This document shows, piece by piece, positions 49,163 to 60,144 of a DNA stretch of 64,000 nucleotides. The stretch comes from Nectonema munidae (Eukaryota > Nematomorpha > Nectonematoida > Nectonematidae): assembly GCA_030549495.1 (NCBI GenBank), contig JAUIRK010000235.1, forward strand, positions 620,001 through 684,000. Direction: 5' to 3'. The notes under the pieces are model-generated. The model was not told the DNA's origin. It saw only the letters and a program-made list of their open reading frames with translations, and ran no database searches. Position numbers and translations under genes: made by a program. Numbering within the stretch: the stretch's first letter is position 1; every line of letters starts with the position of its first letter.

Positions 49163-49724
49163 GGATCTCCTGAAGAATGACCACCCCAGTAATATTTTTT
49201 GTACCAACTGAAGAATAACCACGTTAAAGGTTTCTCCTGGAAAATAACCACGAGACTAAAAAGCAATAGCTTTTCATGAAAATAAATACAATATATTTTA
49301 TCTATGAAATACAACATTTTTGAAAGCATCAAAATTTCCACATTATAGTGAATAAGCATCATATTTTTACAGCAAATTTTTTGGTATTTCTCCTTTCCTG
49401 CTCGACACGTGTTATGTAAAATGAAGCGATTCTGTAAATCTTACAAGTATCTTTTTATTCTTTCCTACATAGGCTTAGAGGATCATTTGTAAAAGGCAAC
49501 TCCAGAGTCAATTTCATAACGCGCTTTTATTTCTTGTATGGATATTCAAATAACACAGATCAACACAATTTTTGTTGATTTAAGCCTGGCATCTGTTTTT
49601 AAGTTTGTTTTGTTTACTGAATCTAAAACTAATTTTTGTTTTTCTCTATCACCTCAAGTTGTTTAGCTACAGGGTTTTAGTTTTATAAAAAATAAGAACA
49701 AAACTGTACATAACAGCCACAGTA

Positions 49725-50045
49725 CTTGTTTTCAGTGCCCGCGCTACCTATATAATTTTAGGGTTGCCCCCCCCCCCCCCTAAAATTTTTGGTTTTGCCC
49801 CATGCACTTTTTAAAGGAAAAATAAATAAGCAAAAATTGTACACAATAATCTTATATAAATGCTGGTGTATGTGTTTGTATAATATGAGATTTATATAGG
49901 TTTTTATACAGAAGTACTTCATGCTTTTCAGCAAAGTAATATAGGATATAAAGTAATATACGAAATAATTTTTTTGCAAATGTGTTTCTTTGCCCCATTT
50001 CAGCCCCCCTTGAAATTTAGCTTTAGCGCGGGCACTGCTTGTTTT
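49725..50045 (+). mobile_element. hAT-type MITE with perfect 8-bp target duplication
   Basis: The element proper is 49733-50037 (305 bp). Inverted ends are CAGTGCCCGCGCTA and TAGCGCGGGCACTG (14 bp perfect). CTTGTTTT flanks both sides (49725-49732, 50038-50045). It contains a 14-C run (49767-49780) and GCCCC blocks near both ends. No coding frame. The perfect duplication argues for a fairly recent insertion, into an already resident 3.24-kb unit. Confidence 0.92.
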
Positions 50046-50179
50046 ATAAAAGGTTGCAAAAACTAACATACAATAAAAAATTTAAAAAAACAGACAAATA
50101 AAATGTTTATTTAACAGTATAATGTTTTTACAAAGCATAAGTCTTTATTTGAGTGTTGAACTGAAGACAGTAGTCGCGT

Positions 50180-51800
50180 TTGATACTCCAACAACACAGC
50201 CATCATATGAACATCCCATCTACCCTGGTAACGTTCTACAAATTCTGTTCGTCGCTAACAGCACCAAGATGTTCTGGAAAGTTAGAAAGGTGGGAATGCA
50301 AAAAATGTACTTTAACACTCATGTTGCAACCAAGCGCTTTCTAATTTTCCAATAGTTTTTGAACGATTTCTCTGTAATTATTTGCACCCTTGTGTTTTCA
50401 AGAAAGTTTTTAACAACTTCTTTGAATGATAGCCAATCATTTTTTGATAAGCTGTCTAATTTGTGGCCCATCAAACACACCAGCTTTGATTTTTTCGATT
50501 GAAAGTTTAGGAAAAGTGAAGATGATGTACTTTAAACAGTCGCTAACAGTTGACAATGCTTTTACAAATTGTTTCATGAGACCCAATTTTATGTGTAAGG
50601 GTGGGAATATTATTTTATTTGTCAACAAGTGGCTCATTTACAATGTTAGGATCTCCAAGCCTAAGATTGGATCTTATAGGCAAATTTTTCTCAGCTCAGT
50701 GCTTTTCTCGGGCTCTGTTATCCCTCATACAGAGAATGCAGGGGTACTTTGTGTCCACGTTGCTGACCAAGAAGAAAGGACACCGTTTTAAGGTCAACAC
50801 AGATGTTCCAATTGTGTTTTTTATATTCCAATATCCCAATAATTTTTTTACAGCTTCATATTCTTCACAAAGACAAACTGAATACCCAATAGGAACTGCG
50901 CCAAACAAATTGCCATTGTGTAGAAGAACACACTTAAACTCCGTTTCGAGCTGTCAATAAACATTCGCCATTTATTTGGGTTGTAAATGGAAAGCCCTAA
51001 TTCTTTTAGTAAACCAGGAATGCTATGACAAAACACAAAACCGCTGTCACTTTGAAAGTACCGCAGAAATGAACTTTCTCTAGTTCGAAAGGATGATACT
51101 TTCACTCCTTGCTTAAGAAGATTTTTTCGTTCAGTCTTTATGCTGGTAATTCTGAAGCTTTTTTTGATAAGTTCAAATCACGTGTTAACACTCAACTCGT
51201 TTTGATCAAATTTTTTGCAAAGTGGATCTTTGGGAATGTCAAAATCTGCATCATTGTTGTCGCTGCTCTTTTCAACATTACTTAGATCTTTTATAGGAAG
51301 TAGTTCTTTAAAAACTGGCACTTGAATTTCAGCTGAATGAGGCATTCAGCTGAAAAATTGTTTACTATTACAATTAGATTCAATTTTTTTGCTACAAAAA
51401 AAAGAACCAAACTATTGGAAAGAACTTTTTTGTAGGACAAATGAAAAACAAAATAAAATTTTTATTTTATTTTTTTGTTAAATCCTGATGTTTTCACTGA
51501 ACAGAAATAACAGTCTGTAGAATGATTCTTCTGCTCTCGCCAAACCATGGGAATACCAAATGGCATCTTTTCACGTGTTACTTAATCCACATCGGTAAAT
51601 TCTCGATACACTGTTTACATACTTTGTGAGGAACCCTTTTCTTGATCACCAAGTTTTACTTTAAAATACGCAAAATATGCTTGTTTGACAAATACACTAA
51701 TGTTTACTCCATGACTTGGAATAGTAAAACTACCACATATATAGCAGAAAGAGTTAGGATTGTTTAGATATTTACGAAGAGACACAGCAGGAGCAGACAT
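50180..51800 (-). pseudogene. Cysteine-rich orphan repeat protein gene (broken)
   Basis: Belongs to a family I recall as abundant in arthropod and cnidarian genomes, usually left unnamed. From the ATG at 51800 the pieces run in order. First comes FCYICGSFTIPS (CxxC), then FVKQAYFAYFKVKLGDQEKG, then VCKQCIENL (second CxxC). Next are PKDPLCKKFDQNEL and KVSSFRTRESSFLRYFQSD, then FCHSIPGLLKELGLSI, KWRMFIDSSKRSLSV, a PCILC pair and FPPLHIKLGLMKQFVKAL, ending with KIKAGVFDGPQIRQL. Paired cysteines suggest zinc binding; Asp in FIDSS could be part of a nuclease core, but that is a guess. The frame is broken in several places, and about 50 bases near 51345-51400 look inserted. Its position inside inverted ends suggests it is the element's own protein. 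Confidence 0.7.
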
Positions 51801-52405
51801 GATCTAAAACCATAAAAATATTTATTTTTAAATAAAACACTAAGCTAAATACTTACAAGCTTTAGAAAAATCTGTACTGAACAAAATAAAAATTATAATA
51901 TGACATAAAGAGATTGATGAAAAAACTATAACAAATATTTTAATTTGTACTATCTTAGCTTTCTGTTTACAGATGTTGTTAACAGTACTGACGTATTGGC
52001 AGATGTGCACATTTTTCACTGCATTGTCTCAATTGGGACTGCATAAATAAGATAAAAATATATTATAATGATTACGATCAAGAATATGTAGCAAATTGTT
52101 ATCAACTGACGAATTAACTAGTGAAATTTTGCTTATTTGGTAAATGCGCTATTGAAAAAAAACTTCACGTGCTAAAAAAAACTAATTACAGATTCAGAAT
52201 CAGTATGTCAACTTTAGTCTAAATAAGCTTAAAAATTTTAATCAACAAAAATTTTTTTTAATTTGTTCCCCAGTGTAATCATGATGTGCTGTATTTTGAG
52301 GAAAGTCACATGATCAGCTCTTCTGAATAAAGTTCACCCCACAATTTCCTCTCGTGAAGAACGACTAGCCCGTGTTCGTTGGGGTGATTGTTCTTCAGGA
52401 GATCC

Positions 52406-53576
52406 GTTATATTTTCTTCATTCGTCTTTAGAGAAAAAGAAATGTACGTGAATAAATCCTCTTCTTCTTATATATAAGCAGGTGGCCCAAAAGTGTTTTC
52501 ACCCGTAGATATTGTTTCGATTTTCATATTTTGATTATTTAGTATCGTGTAGTATGAGCATAATAAATAAAATTCAATACGACAAATGATCTTCATTTGA
52601 AATGAATCAAGTCAACAATCGTAAATGAAGTAAGTGAAAATGACATGGGCAAAAGAGAAGTGCCATTTGCAAAGCTTCTCAATTTGTGAACTGGACAATT
52701 CGTCAAAAGGCATTTCCGCCTCTAAATCTGCGTTTTTATACCTGGGCGAAAATGCAATTCAAGTGCAGCAATTTTTGGGAAATTGTTCAGCATTGCATAA
52801 ACAAATATTTTCGAACTATCCCAAAGCATGGACAATAAATGTTTAATTTACAGGAGTTAACACGATAAGTATACGCTATTGCCAACATGTCAAAGTAAAA
52901 AGGGTTGATGAGTTTTACCACACTTTTAAAAAAGAAAATGGAGCCCACAAAGAAATTTTCAATTCTTTTTGAATTTATGGAACATTTCATATGCATGCTC
53001 CTGTTTGTTGTTTTCAATCTCTCATACTTTTGCTAACAAAAACAAACGCCCGAGGACTCCCCTCAGTTACGATTTCCTAATAACAGATTTACAGATATTA
53101 CAATGCAACTAAGAGACGTCCGTAGGTGCTAGTTTGCAATCACATATGTTTTCAATTGAGAAAATATTGGTGATGATGAAAATAATAACTCCTTTCATTG
53201 CATTGACAGGATGTTAAATGTGAACAACAGCTCTTATCTTTTATTCAGTAAGTTTGGAATTTGAGTCACCTCGGTCATCACCAGGGCGAGTAAAAGTCAA
53301 TAGAGTCAACTTTTATTTCCGTTTAGCAAAAACTCTTTGAAGATCTTTACTTGTTTAGTCTAAAAAATTTTGAACTAATTTCAAATTTTTAAGTCAATCA
53401 AAGACAATTTTTCGAATTTAGGTCAATAAAGTAAATTTTTATATTTAACACTTTTTGATTCAATGTGCCTAATAAGCAATACATACAAGATTTCTTCGTT
53501 ATATCAACACTTCCACAATAGTTGGGCTTTTTTTCATCTAATAAAAGGTTTTACTGTAAAGTTTGCCTGACTAAGG
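52406..53576. other. Intergenic DNA with one dispersed repeat
   Basis: 53270-53460 resembles 10541-10700 (TCATCACCAGGGCGAG, GTCAACTTTT, AGGTCAATAAAG). The small frames at 52634-52846 and on the opposite strand are not supported. Confidence 0.4.
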
Positions 53577-53715
53577 TTAACCCATTTAAGACCAAGCAAA
53601 GCAGACGATATCTAAAAAAAACGCAGACGATTTATATTCAAAGTCATTGAAAAAAGCAGACGAAGATAAAATTACTTATGTTCCAAAATAGGAACATTGG
53701 TCGTAAATGGGTTAA
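53577..53715 (+). mobile_element. piggyBac-type MITE, family 1, copy D
   Basis: TTAA on both sides. Ends are TTAACCCATTTAAGACCAA and TTGGTCGTAAATGGGTTAA. Same orientation as copy A, with very few differences from copy E. Confidence 0.9.
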
Positions 53716-54540
53716 ACATGAAAAGTTTTTTGTAAGACAAATTTTTTTATTGACAAACGCGGTTACGGTATATCCGCTGCAGAAGTTATGGAATTTTATT
53801 TCCAAACTTTTTTATCATTGCATGTTTTTCACATCTTTTACACAAGTTTACCTTAAAAGTTAAGTTATGCTGCAAAATTGTAGATTACCGGCATTAAATC
53901 ATTCAAAATTAGTAATAGAAAAAGACGTTCTCTTTTCAAACCTATCGGCAACACTTCAGTTCCAATTGTAACGAAATTGACAAATTGGTTGCAAGCAGCA
54001 AAATATTTTCATTAAAATCTTCTAGCAGTGAAGAAATTAATGACGAAGGTGATGAAATTTTATTGCCAAATATCAAGAAATTGTTAAAAAAAGAAAATCT
54101 GTGTCAAAACTTGCTAACAATAATTAGAGAATATTCACGATTCATTGTTTTAGTCGGAAAAAGTCAGCATAGAGACTATTTCAGTCGAAGATGCCTTTAC
54201 TTATTTCAACATTATTTCATTTAAGACGAATGTGGCGTTAAAAGTTATCTTGAAATTAGATTCAAATAAAATGAAATCAATAAAATCATGAATATGGAAA
54301 ACTCTCAAATCTCTCGCAGTACTTATCCCAAATTACAAAATTTTCAATTTTTAACTTTAGAAGTGGAAAATATTTTTCTAAACTGTCAAAATTGCTAGAT
54401 TAATGTATAAATTGGTATATTAATGCAAATAAAAACGAAGTTTGTTTTCGTTTTACAGCTTCTTAATAAATTCTTCAAAGTTTTGCTTCCAATCAATACA
54501 TACGCACAAGTAAATTGCACTTTTTGTTTTCAGATTCACA
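53716..54540. other. Possible upstream part of the hAT relic
   Basis: A 79-codon frame at 53985-54224 (acidic start, SSSSEEINDEGDEI) lies just before the hAT relic and could belong to it, but I cannot show that. No other feature. Confidence 0.3.
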
Positions 54541-55400
54541 CCCATTTTCTTTTTTTGAAATTTCAGGGACTCAACAGTGATGCCCTTTCTACCTAGAAAC
54601 TTATTCTCTCAGTTAGAGATCAACTAAGTAAATTAAGTAACGATGGATACTCACTCATTCGGAAACTTGATGAAAAATATGAAACTTTCGAAGAAGAAAC
54701 ATCAAAACGAGTTAAAAAAGTTTCAAAAGAGTGTTATAATGAGTTCTACAGGTCAGACAAGTGACAATTTATCTCAGTATCTTCAATGAAGTCATTGATA
54801 TAACTGTTGAAGAGATGAATAATAATAAGTACACTCAAATTTTTAAAATTGTTTGCATATATACTTCAATTCAATATTTAAAATTTTCGAAGGTTATCAG
54901 AAGGGCAAAACAACTTGATAAAAGGCATTGAAAATCTATGGCCAAATAGTGAAAAATTTTTGGACGTATAGGAAATGAAATGTCTCTTGTACGTGATGCT
55001 CATTTTGAAAGCCAAATTCTGGTTGCTAAAAATTATTTAAAAAGGGAATTCACTCCAACAATCCATAAATGTTTGAAGGATATTCTCGGTATTTTAAATC
55101 CTTTGAAAGATGCGTTCAAAAGTGTATACGATCTGTATGTAGGTAGAATTTGAAAAACTTTAAATACTTTCATATTGATTTATTTTTCATTCAAATATGC
55201 GATTACTATCGGAATCAGCACAGCGTCATGTGAACGATCATTTTCTGTCTGAAAAGAGTTTTAAGAAGCCAACGATCTTCAATGCTGCATGAAAGAAATA
55301 AGAAAAAAGATTGATAAGTCTTGAAACTTTTTTCCAGAAAGTCTAGAAAGATACAACTTTTTTGAACAAAAAATGCAACAATAAATTGCTGGTATACTTC
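54541..55400 (+). pseudogene. hAT transposase relic with hATC dimerisation motif
   Basis: 54600-54760 reads LRDQLSKLSNDGYSLIRKLD then EKYETFEEETSKRVKKVSKE, a segment of TTF/ZMYM1-like hAT transposases. 55195-55375 reads ITIGISTASCERSFSV, then SQRSSML in another frame and YNFFEQKMQQ; the SxxCERSFS...RSSM pattern is the hATC C-terminal dimerisation region. Multiple stops and frame changes separate the pieces, and a non-coding block at about 54820-54890 interrupts them. It is dead. Terminal repeats were not found. Confidence 0.65.
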
Positions 55401-55847
55401 CTAATTTCGGTTTACGGATGAAAAAGGAGTTGTTTTTTTCAATAATATCATGTATAGCAATCTTTTTTGTTACGTAGGTTTTGTTTTTTTGCACCCCTCT
55501 ACCACCATATGCTGGAGAAAATGGCTTATTTTTTAAATACTTTGCTTCCTAGCAGGATTTATATTATAATTATAAAATTTTGAAATACCTTCAAATATGA
55601 TTTCACCCTTACTTAAAAACGCCTCCTTGTTTTTTTCGTGACTTTTTAAGGAAATTTTCAAAAAATTGAAAATAATTATAAAACTATATATTAGTATAAA
55701 AACCAATACAAACTATTTTGCTTATATAGATTAAGTTACCTAATTAATAGTTGAGAAACGTTTGAAAAAATCAAGATCGTTCTAGTGTTAATTATATTTA
55801 CTAGTTATTTTAGTAAAAATAACTGCTCTAATTATAAAATTGCTTGC
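55401..55847. other. AT-rich spacer between transposon relics
   Basis: Nothing recognised. Confidence 0.35.
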
Positions 55848-55900
55848 CCCCCTCAATTCTTGTTATGCCCCCTGACTTCTATGTTCTCGCTACGCCACTG
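55848..55900 (-). mobile_element. MITE or hAT end, CAGTGGCGTAGCG
   Basis: Reverse complement reads CAGTGGCGTAGCGAGAACAT followed by a GGGGGCATAAC stretch, a widespread terminal sequence of hAT-like MITEs. The left partner was not found. It abuts the start of the next relic, into which it may have inserted. Confidence 0.45.
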
Positions 55901-55904
55901 CATG

Positions 55905-57215
55905 TAGAGAGAAAATGGTCGACTTGATGATCGGACCAGACCCAGTTAAGAAGATGCCGAAAGTTTCACTCTACACGACGTATTGACCACATGGCCGTTG
56001 ATGTGTTATGTCAAGTTTGATCCGAAATCAATCAAGGCCTTCAATCAGGCGAGTCTACCGAAACCGCTTTAGAGAGCCAATCGATCGCCTTTTCTCGCTA
56101 AGAGAGAAAGGGAAAGATGAAGGAAGTATTCTTGTTCTGCAATACCCTACCAACCACAGCGACAGCGGTAAATATCGAAACTATTGTGGACTCGTTTTTG
56201 AAGCTACGGAATCGGTTGTCAGAATGAATTTGAAGCACATTTCTACTGATAGTTCCCCATCAATGGTCGTATTCAGAGGAGGGTAAGTTCGTCATGATGC
56301 TTGCCTACCTGATGGATATATTCGATCGACTCGACGAAAAGAACCGGTTCTTGCAAGGCCGTTATGTGACAGTCAGTGATGTTAAAGACAAGCTTGCCGA
56401 ACTCTCTCCTATAATGGAAGTCTGACGGGCACGAATCAAGGCTGGGTCTTTTGCATCGTTTCTTTTCTCGGACGAGTACCTGGAGATGCAGAGGATTGAG
56501 TTTCCTGTCGGCATCGAAGAATGTATCACTACACATCTCGACAATCTCTACGCTGAGTTCAAATAAAATATTAAAAATATAATTGTGGTGAATAAGGAAG
56601 ATGACTGAAAGTCTGGAGTTTTTACTCAACAAAATGGATAGCACAAAGTGATGTAACAAGAAAAAGCGGTTGTTTATATATAATGAAATATGAATAAGTG
56701 CATGGACAATTTGTAACATAGTGACAACATTCAAATAAGAAACCAAACAAGTTTTAATAGAAAGAGATAGGGTGTAAAGTATATTCAAACATAATAATTA
56801 AAATGAGTGTTATATTCAAATGTAAAAAGAAAGAAATGACTTTTTCTGTTAAATTTGAATATTACAATAATAAAATATAATTCCGACGATGCTCTGTTGG
56901 ATGCTTCGTGGTACAAATACCCGTTCAACGCCAACATGAACCTACAGGAAGACGAATCAGAGGAGCTAGCAGATTTGGAGGTTTTAAAAATAAAGCTAGT
57001 CTTTAGCAACAAAGATGACTTCTCAAGATTCTGGTTGTCTGTTCAGGATTCGTATCCACATGCTCAGCAAGAAAGCATCCGTAATGCTCATAACTCACAC
57101 AACATATCTTTGCAAATCTGGATTTTCTGACCTTACGACCATTAAAACGAAGTTCAGAAACCGTATTGATGTTTGGAATGATATTCGTCTTGCTGTGTCT
57201 AAGATGTAGCCGGCC
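55905..57215 (+). pseudogene. hAT transposase relic, ZBED5/FAM200-like
   Basis: Pieces in order: MIGPDPVKKMPKVSLYTTY, a DVLCQV block, then EVFLFCNTLPTTATAVNIET with IVDSFLKLRNRLSE (55905-56230). 56290-56570 reads FVMMLAYLMDIFDRLDEKNR, AELSPIMEV and LFSDEYLEMQRIEFPVG. The C-terminal part is SDDALLDASWYKYPFNAN then MNLQEDESEELADLEVL (56880-57130), and, in another frame, TYLCKSGFSDLTTIKTKFRN and RIDVWNDIRLAVSKM (57075-57209). These are the landmarks of SCAND3/ZBED5/FAM200 hAT transposases. The RNase H middle is largely deleted, several stops and shifts are present, and a 287-bp insertion sits at 56585-56871. Confidence 0.8.
56574..56882. mobile_element. Unknown 287-bp insertion with 11-bp flanking repeats
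   Basis: AAAATATAATT lies at 56574-56584 and 56872-56882. The DNA between interrupts the hAT coding relic, whose pieces resume straight after. The insert has no tRNA-like boxes or inverted ends that I can see. An 11-bp duplication fits a LINE/SINE-type or MULE-type event. Confidence 0.6.
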
Positions 57216-57389
57216 GTATGAGGCCTCGTCTAACAAGCCCAACAGCAAGTGTCTCATCGATTCTATTGCTTAAAAAAATGTTCACTTTGATTTATCTTTT
57301 AAGACCGAGTGAATATAATTCATAAAACAAAATCTGCATCTTTTATTGAAGGGCAGGTTGCGACGAATCGTAAACGACTCTGTAAGGAA

Positions 57390-58481
57390 TAGTATTGAAA
57401 CCCGGTCCTCATAATGGAAAAATAGAACCGGGAAACAAAAAAAATCCCGGTTCTATTTGATTGCAAAAATATATTATTAATAGAATATACATATTACTTA
57501 AAATGAAAATTTGAATGATTTTGAAGAATATGAATATTTTACTCTAAAATTACAAGAAAATGATTATTCTTTGCTTGAAAAAGTTAGGAATATATGTAGG
57601 CTTTTTAGGAAATCTCCTATAATGAATGATAGTTTTCAAAATTTTGTTATGGAAGAGAATAATGGAAAAATATTGAAGCTGTGTCTTGATGGACCAGATG
57701 GAATAGTTTGCTCCAAATGTTAGAACGTTTTTTACGATTGTAAAATAGCATTTTAAAAGCTTTAAAAATTGAGATTTGGTTTTAGAAAAAGAATGGAATA
57801 AAATTGAATTTTTAGTTAAAGTTTGAAACCAATCGAAATTACAATAAAAAAACTGTCTTCTCAAGATGCAACTTTATTTAAAGCTGAAGCTTATAATTTC
57901 ATTGAAAAGCAATTAAGGCAAAATAAAGATAATTTAAGCAAAAAATTGTTTGAAATTTTTTAATAACCTGTACATAAGTTGTAAAAACGCTTCAAAACTT
58001 TTGGAGAGCAATTGTATATGAATCTTTATACTCACTCAGATTTTGAAGAAAATTCTGAAGTTCCTACAACATGAAAAAGTTTGAAGACGTCAACAACTGA
58101 ACATTAAGATCTCTTAAACAAGTTTCACATTGAAGTCCAAAAGCTAAAAACTCTTGGCTCAAAAGAAAAAGTTTCAAGCAAAATTCAAGATGATTTTAAA
58201 ATGTATGAAATTAACGGAAAACGTACTATAAAACTTGATCAAATTTATTTTCGCTAACTTCAACAGAGCACGACTTTCATATAAAACTTTAAACGCGTTA
58301 GTATTTTTAAAAAGTTATTTTAAAAATAAAGATTTGTAGTAATAACTATTTTATGGTTTGTGTATTTTTCTGTTGAAACATCAAATTTATTTTTCTACTT
58401 AAAATTTTTTTATTCCCGGTTTTCCCCTTTTTCAACCAACGATATCAGAATTCTAAAAACAAGGTACTTATTTCATCACTA
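57390..58481 (+). pseudogene. Third hAT transposase relic
   Basis: 57511-57723 is open and reads KVRNICRLFRKSPIMNDSFQ then a GKILKLCLDGPDG block, matching the KxRxxxxxFRKSPxxND...LxLDxxTRW stretch of hAT transposases. 58150-58340 reads KFKMILKCMKL and LSYKTLNALVFLKSYFKNKD, the hAT C-terminus. Many frame changes lie between. Likely ends are TAGTATTGAAACCCGG (57390) and, inverted, TAGTGATGAAATAAG (58481); flanks GTAAGGAA and GTATGGGG match at 5 of 8 bases. Borders are tentative. Confidence 0.65.
57420..57458. repeat. Perfect 14-bp hairpin inside the hAT left end
   Basis: AAATAGAACCGGGA and TCCCGGTTCTATTT separated by an 11-base A-rich loop. It lies just inside the proposed left end of the relic; subterminal hairpins of this kind occur in hAT elements. 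Confidence 0.8.
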
Positions 58482-60006
58482 GTATGGGGCCATGCAAGCG
58501 CTGCATTTGCGCCTTGTGAATGAAACACTGCTAGGTAGCTTTACCATTACCCTATTTTTAGTAGTAACGATTCCAAGTGTATATATGCTAATACAAATTA
58601 TAGTTATAAGCATACTTTGGCTACAATCACGCAAAGCCCTCGTTTGGGAGAGGGGACAAGTCTCCCTCACTTTTTTGGCTGGAAGGGACATGCTAAATTT
58701 TATCCCCTCCGCTTTTAGGGTTTTTCTTCTTCCCTAACAAAATTTGCAAATATTTTCCCATTGCAATCATCCTCATTTCTATCTTTATACTTTTAGATGT
58801 AATAAACATTTTTGTTACATTCATAAATTTTACGTTTTCAACTCGAATAATAATGACGATTTTTGAGAAAAAGAGTGAATACTGTAGCGCGTATCATAAG
58901 CTTGAAAAGTTCTTTGGCAAAATCACAAAATTGATTTGTCCCCCTGACATTCTCAAGGCGCAAAAAAGCGTTTGCAAGCACACCTTAGCTTATTTTTCAC
59001 AAGATGCGTAATGCTTTTCATGCGCTTATTTTTGACAACAATGTACCTTGAATCCTACGCGGTGCACAATGGATAGACTCTCAAACCTGCTTTAACCAAC
59101 ACCTGTCTATAAAGACCAGTTTCAAATCTTGTCAATTATTATTCTTGAATGAGCTTATTCGACCTTCTCTAAGCTTTCATTAAGACCAATTTTATGGTTC
59201 ACTTAGCTGGTCCTTCATACTATCATCACATTTAAATGTAAATCAATGTTTGTAATTTTCTCGTGATAATTGAATCTTGATTTTATTCAGGCTGTCGAAT
59301 TGTTAAAGCGTAGGTGAGCCATGTGCTTTACCGTAGTTTCGATTTACAAATCATCTACTTCTTCCTTGTTTCACATTTTGGGTCTTTTAAAATAAAAACC
59401 AATAAACTCTTCTTTATATATTTTAGGTTTTTGGTAGATAATGTGAAAAAGTATTTGAAAAATTTCGTTCCACCAGCCTTCCACAATAATTTAACCAAAT
59501 TTATTAGCCTGAGTAAAAAATATTTTTTTTAAGAATTTTTCCTAGCCTGTTAGATATTTTATTCTATTTAGTTAGATATTTGATCTCTTACTTATTCACT
59601 GTATTCAAGAATTTGTAAATCATTTTCTCTCTTTAAGTCTTTTAAATAATGGAAAAATTTGTTTTATTTTCGTAAGCAAATGGAGTGGCCGTTCTGTCTG
59701 AGTCCCATTTTTAAAGCACTTTGAATTTGAGTCGAATTTTTGTAAGTCCTTGGCGTCGGAATCCGAATTGGTTATTTCTCCTCCGACTCCTGAATGCGGC
59801 ACCCAAGTAAAGGAATAATAATGATACATGAAAAAAAACTAAAGAAGAATTTTTCTGTCACTCATTTTTGAAGAGTTTTCTCATAACCCACATATTTGTT
59901 TGTTTTAACGGACAGACAATACCCACGTTTGCTAACGCAGGATTCAAACATACGGCTCACATATCAGCTAGCTTAGCGAATAATTTTCTTTATTGCTTAC
60001 TAAGAT
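58482..60006. other. Gene-poor DNA with short unassigned frames
   Basis: 58492-58737 has 81 codons open on plus, with hydrophobic runs, and an opposite frame also open; no family resemblance. 59755-59805 has GTCGGAATCCGAATTGG-type words seen in some transposon ends. Nothing firm. Confidence 0.35.
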
Positions 60007-60144
60007 TTAACCCATTTAAGGCCAAACAAAGCAGACGATATCTAAAAAAACGCAGACGATTTATATTCAAAGTCATTGAAAAAAGCAGACGGAGATGAAA
60101 TTACTTATGTTCCAAAATAGGAACATTGGCCGTAAATGGGTTAA
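60007..60144 (+). mobile_element. piggyBac-type MITE, family 1, copy E
   Basis: TTAA on both sides. Ends are TTAACCCATTTAAGGCCAA and TTGGCCGTAAATGGGTTAA; the two GGCC changes are compensating, so the terminal pairing is kept. Confidence 0.9.

Larger units (their letters stand above)
49163..52405 (-). mobile_element. Transposon-like unit with GGATCTCCTGAAGAA inverted ends
   Basis: The left end GGATCTCCTGAAGAA (49163-49177) recurs inverted at 52391-52405, and both continue to CACCCCA after a 4-base mismatch. Flanks are GTTATATATT (49153-49162) and GTTATATTTT (52406-52415), 9 of 10 identical, which suggests a target duplication. Just inside the left end, two more CTGAAGAATAACCACG-like motifs follow (about 49208 and 49236); inside the right end CACGAGAGG and GGTGAACTTTATTC follow. 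On the minus strand the unit carries the broken gene at 50180-51800, and it is itself hit by a hAT MITE (49733-50037). The size (3.24 kb), ends and flanks behave like a DNA transposon. I cannot place it in a named superfamily. Confidence 0.65.

Noticed and set aside
50426-50960. Plus-strand frames of 119-121 codons
   Set aside because: They are antisense shadows of the minus-strand orphan repeat gene, whose motifs read clearly on the other strand.
53985-54224. 79-codon acidic frame as a host gene
   Set aside because: No homology recognised and it adjoins a hAT relic. Reported only as a possible part of it.
58492-58737. 81-codon hydrophobic open frame
   Set aside because: Its opposite strand is also open, there is no recognisable motif, and it lies among transposon relics.
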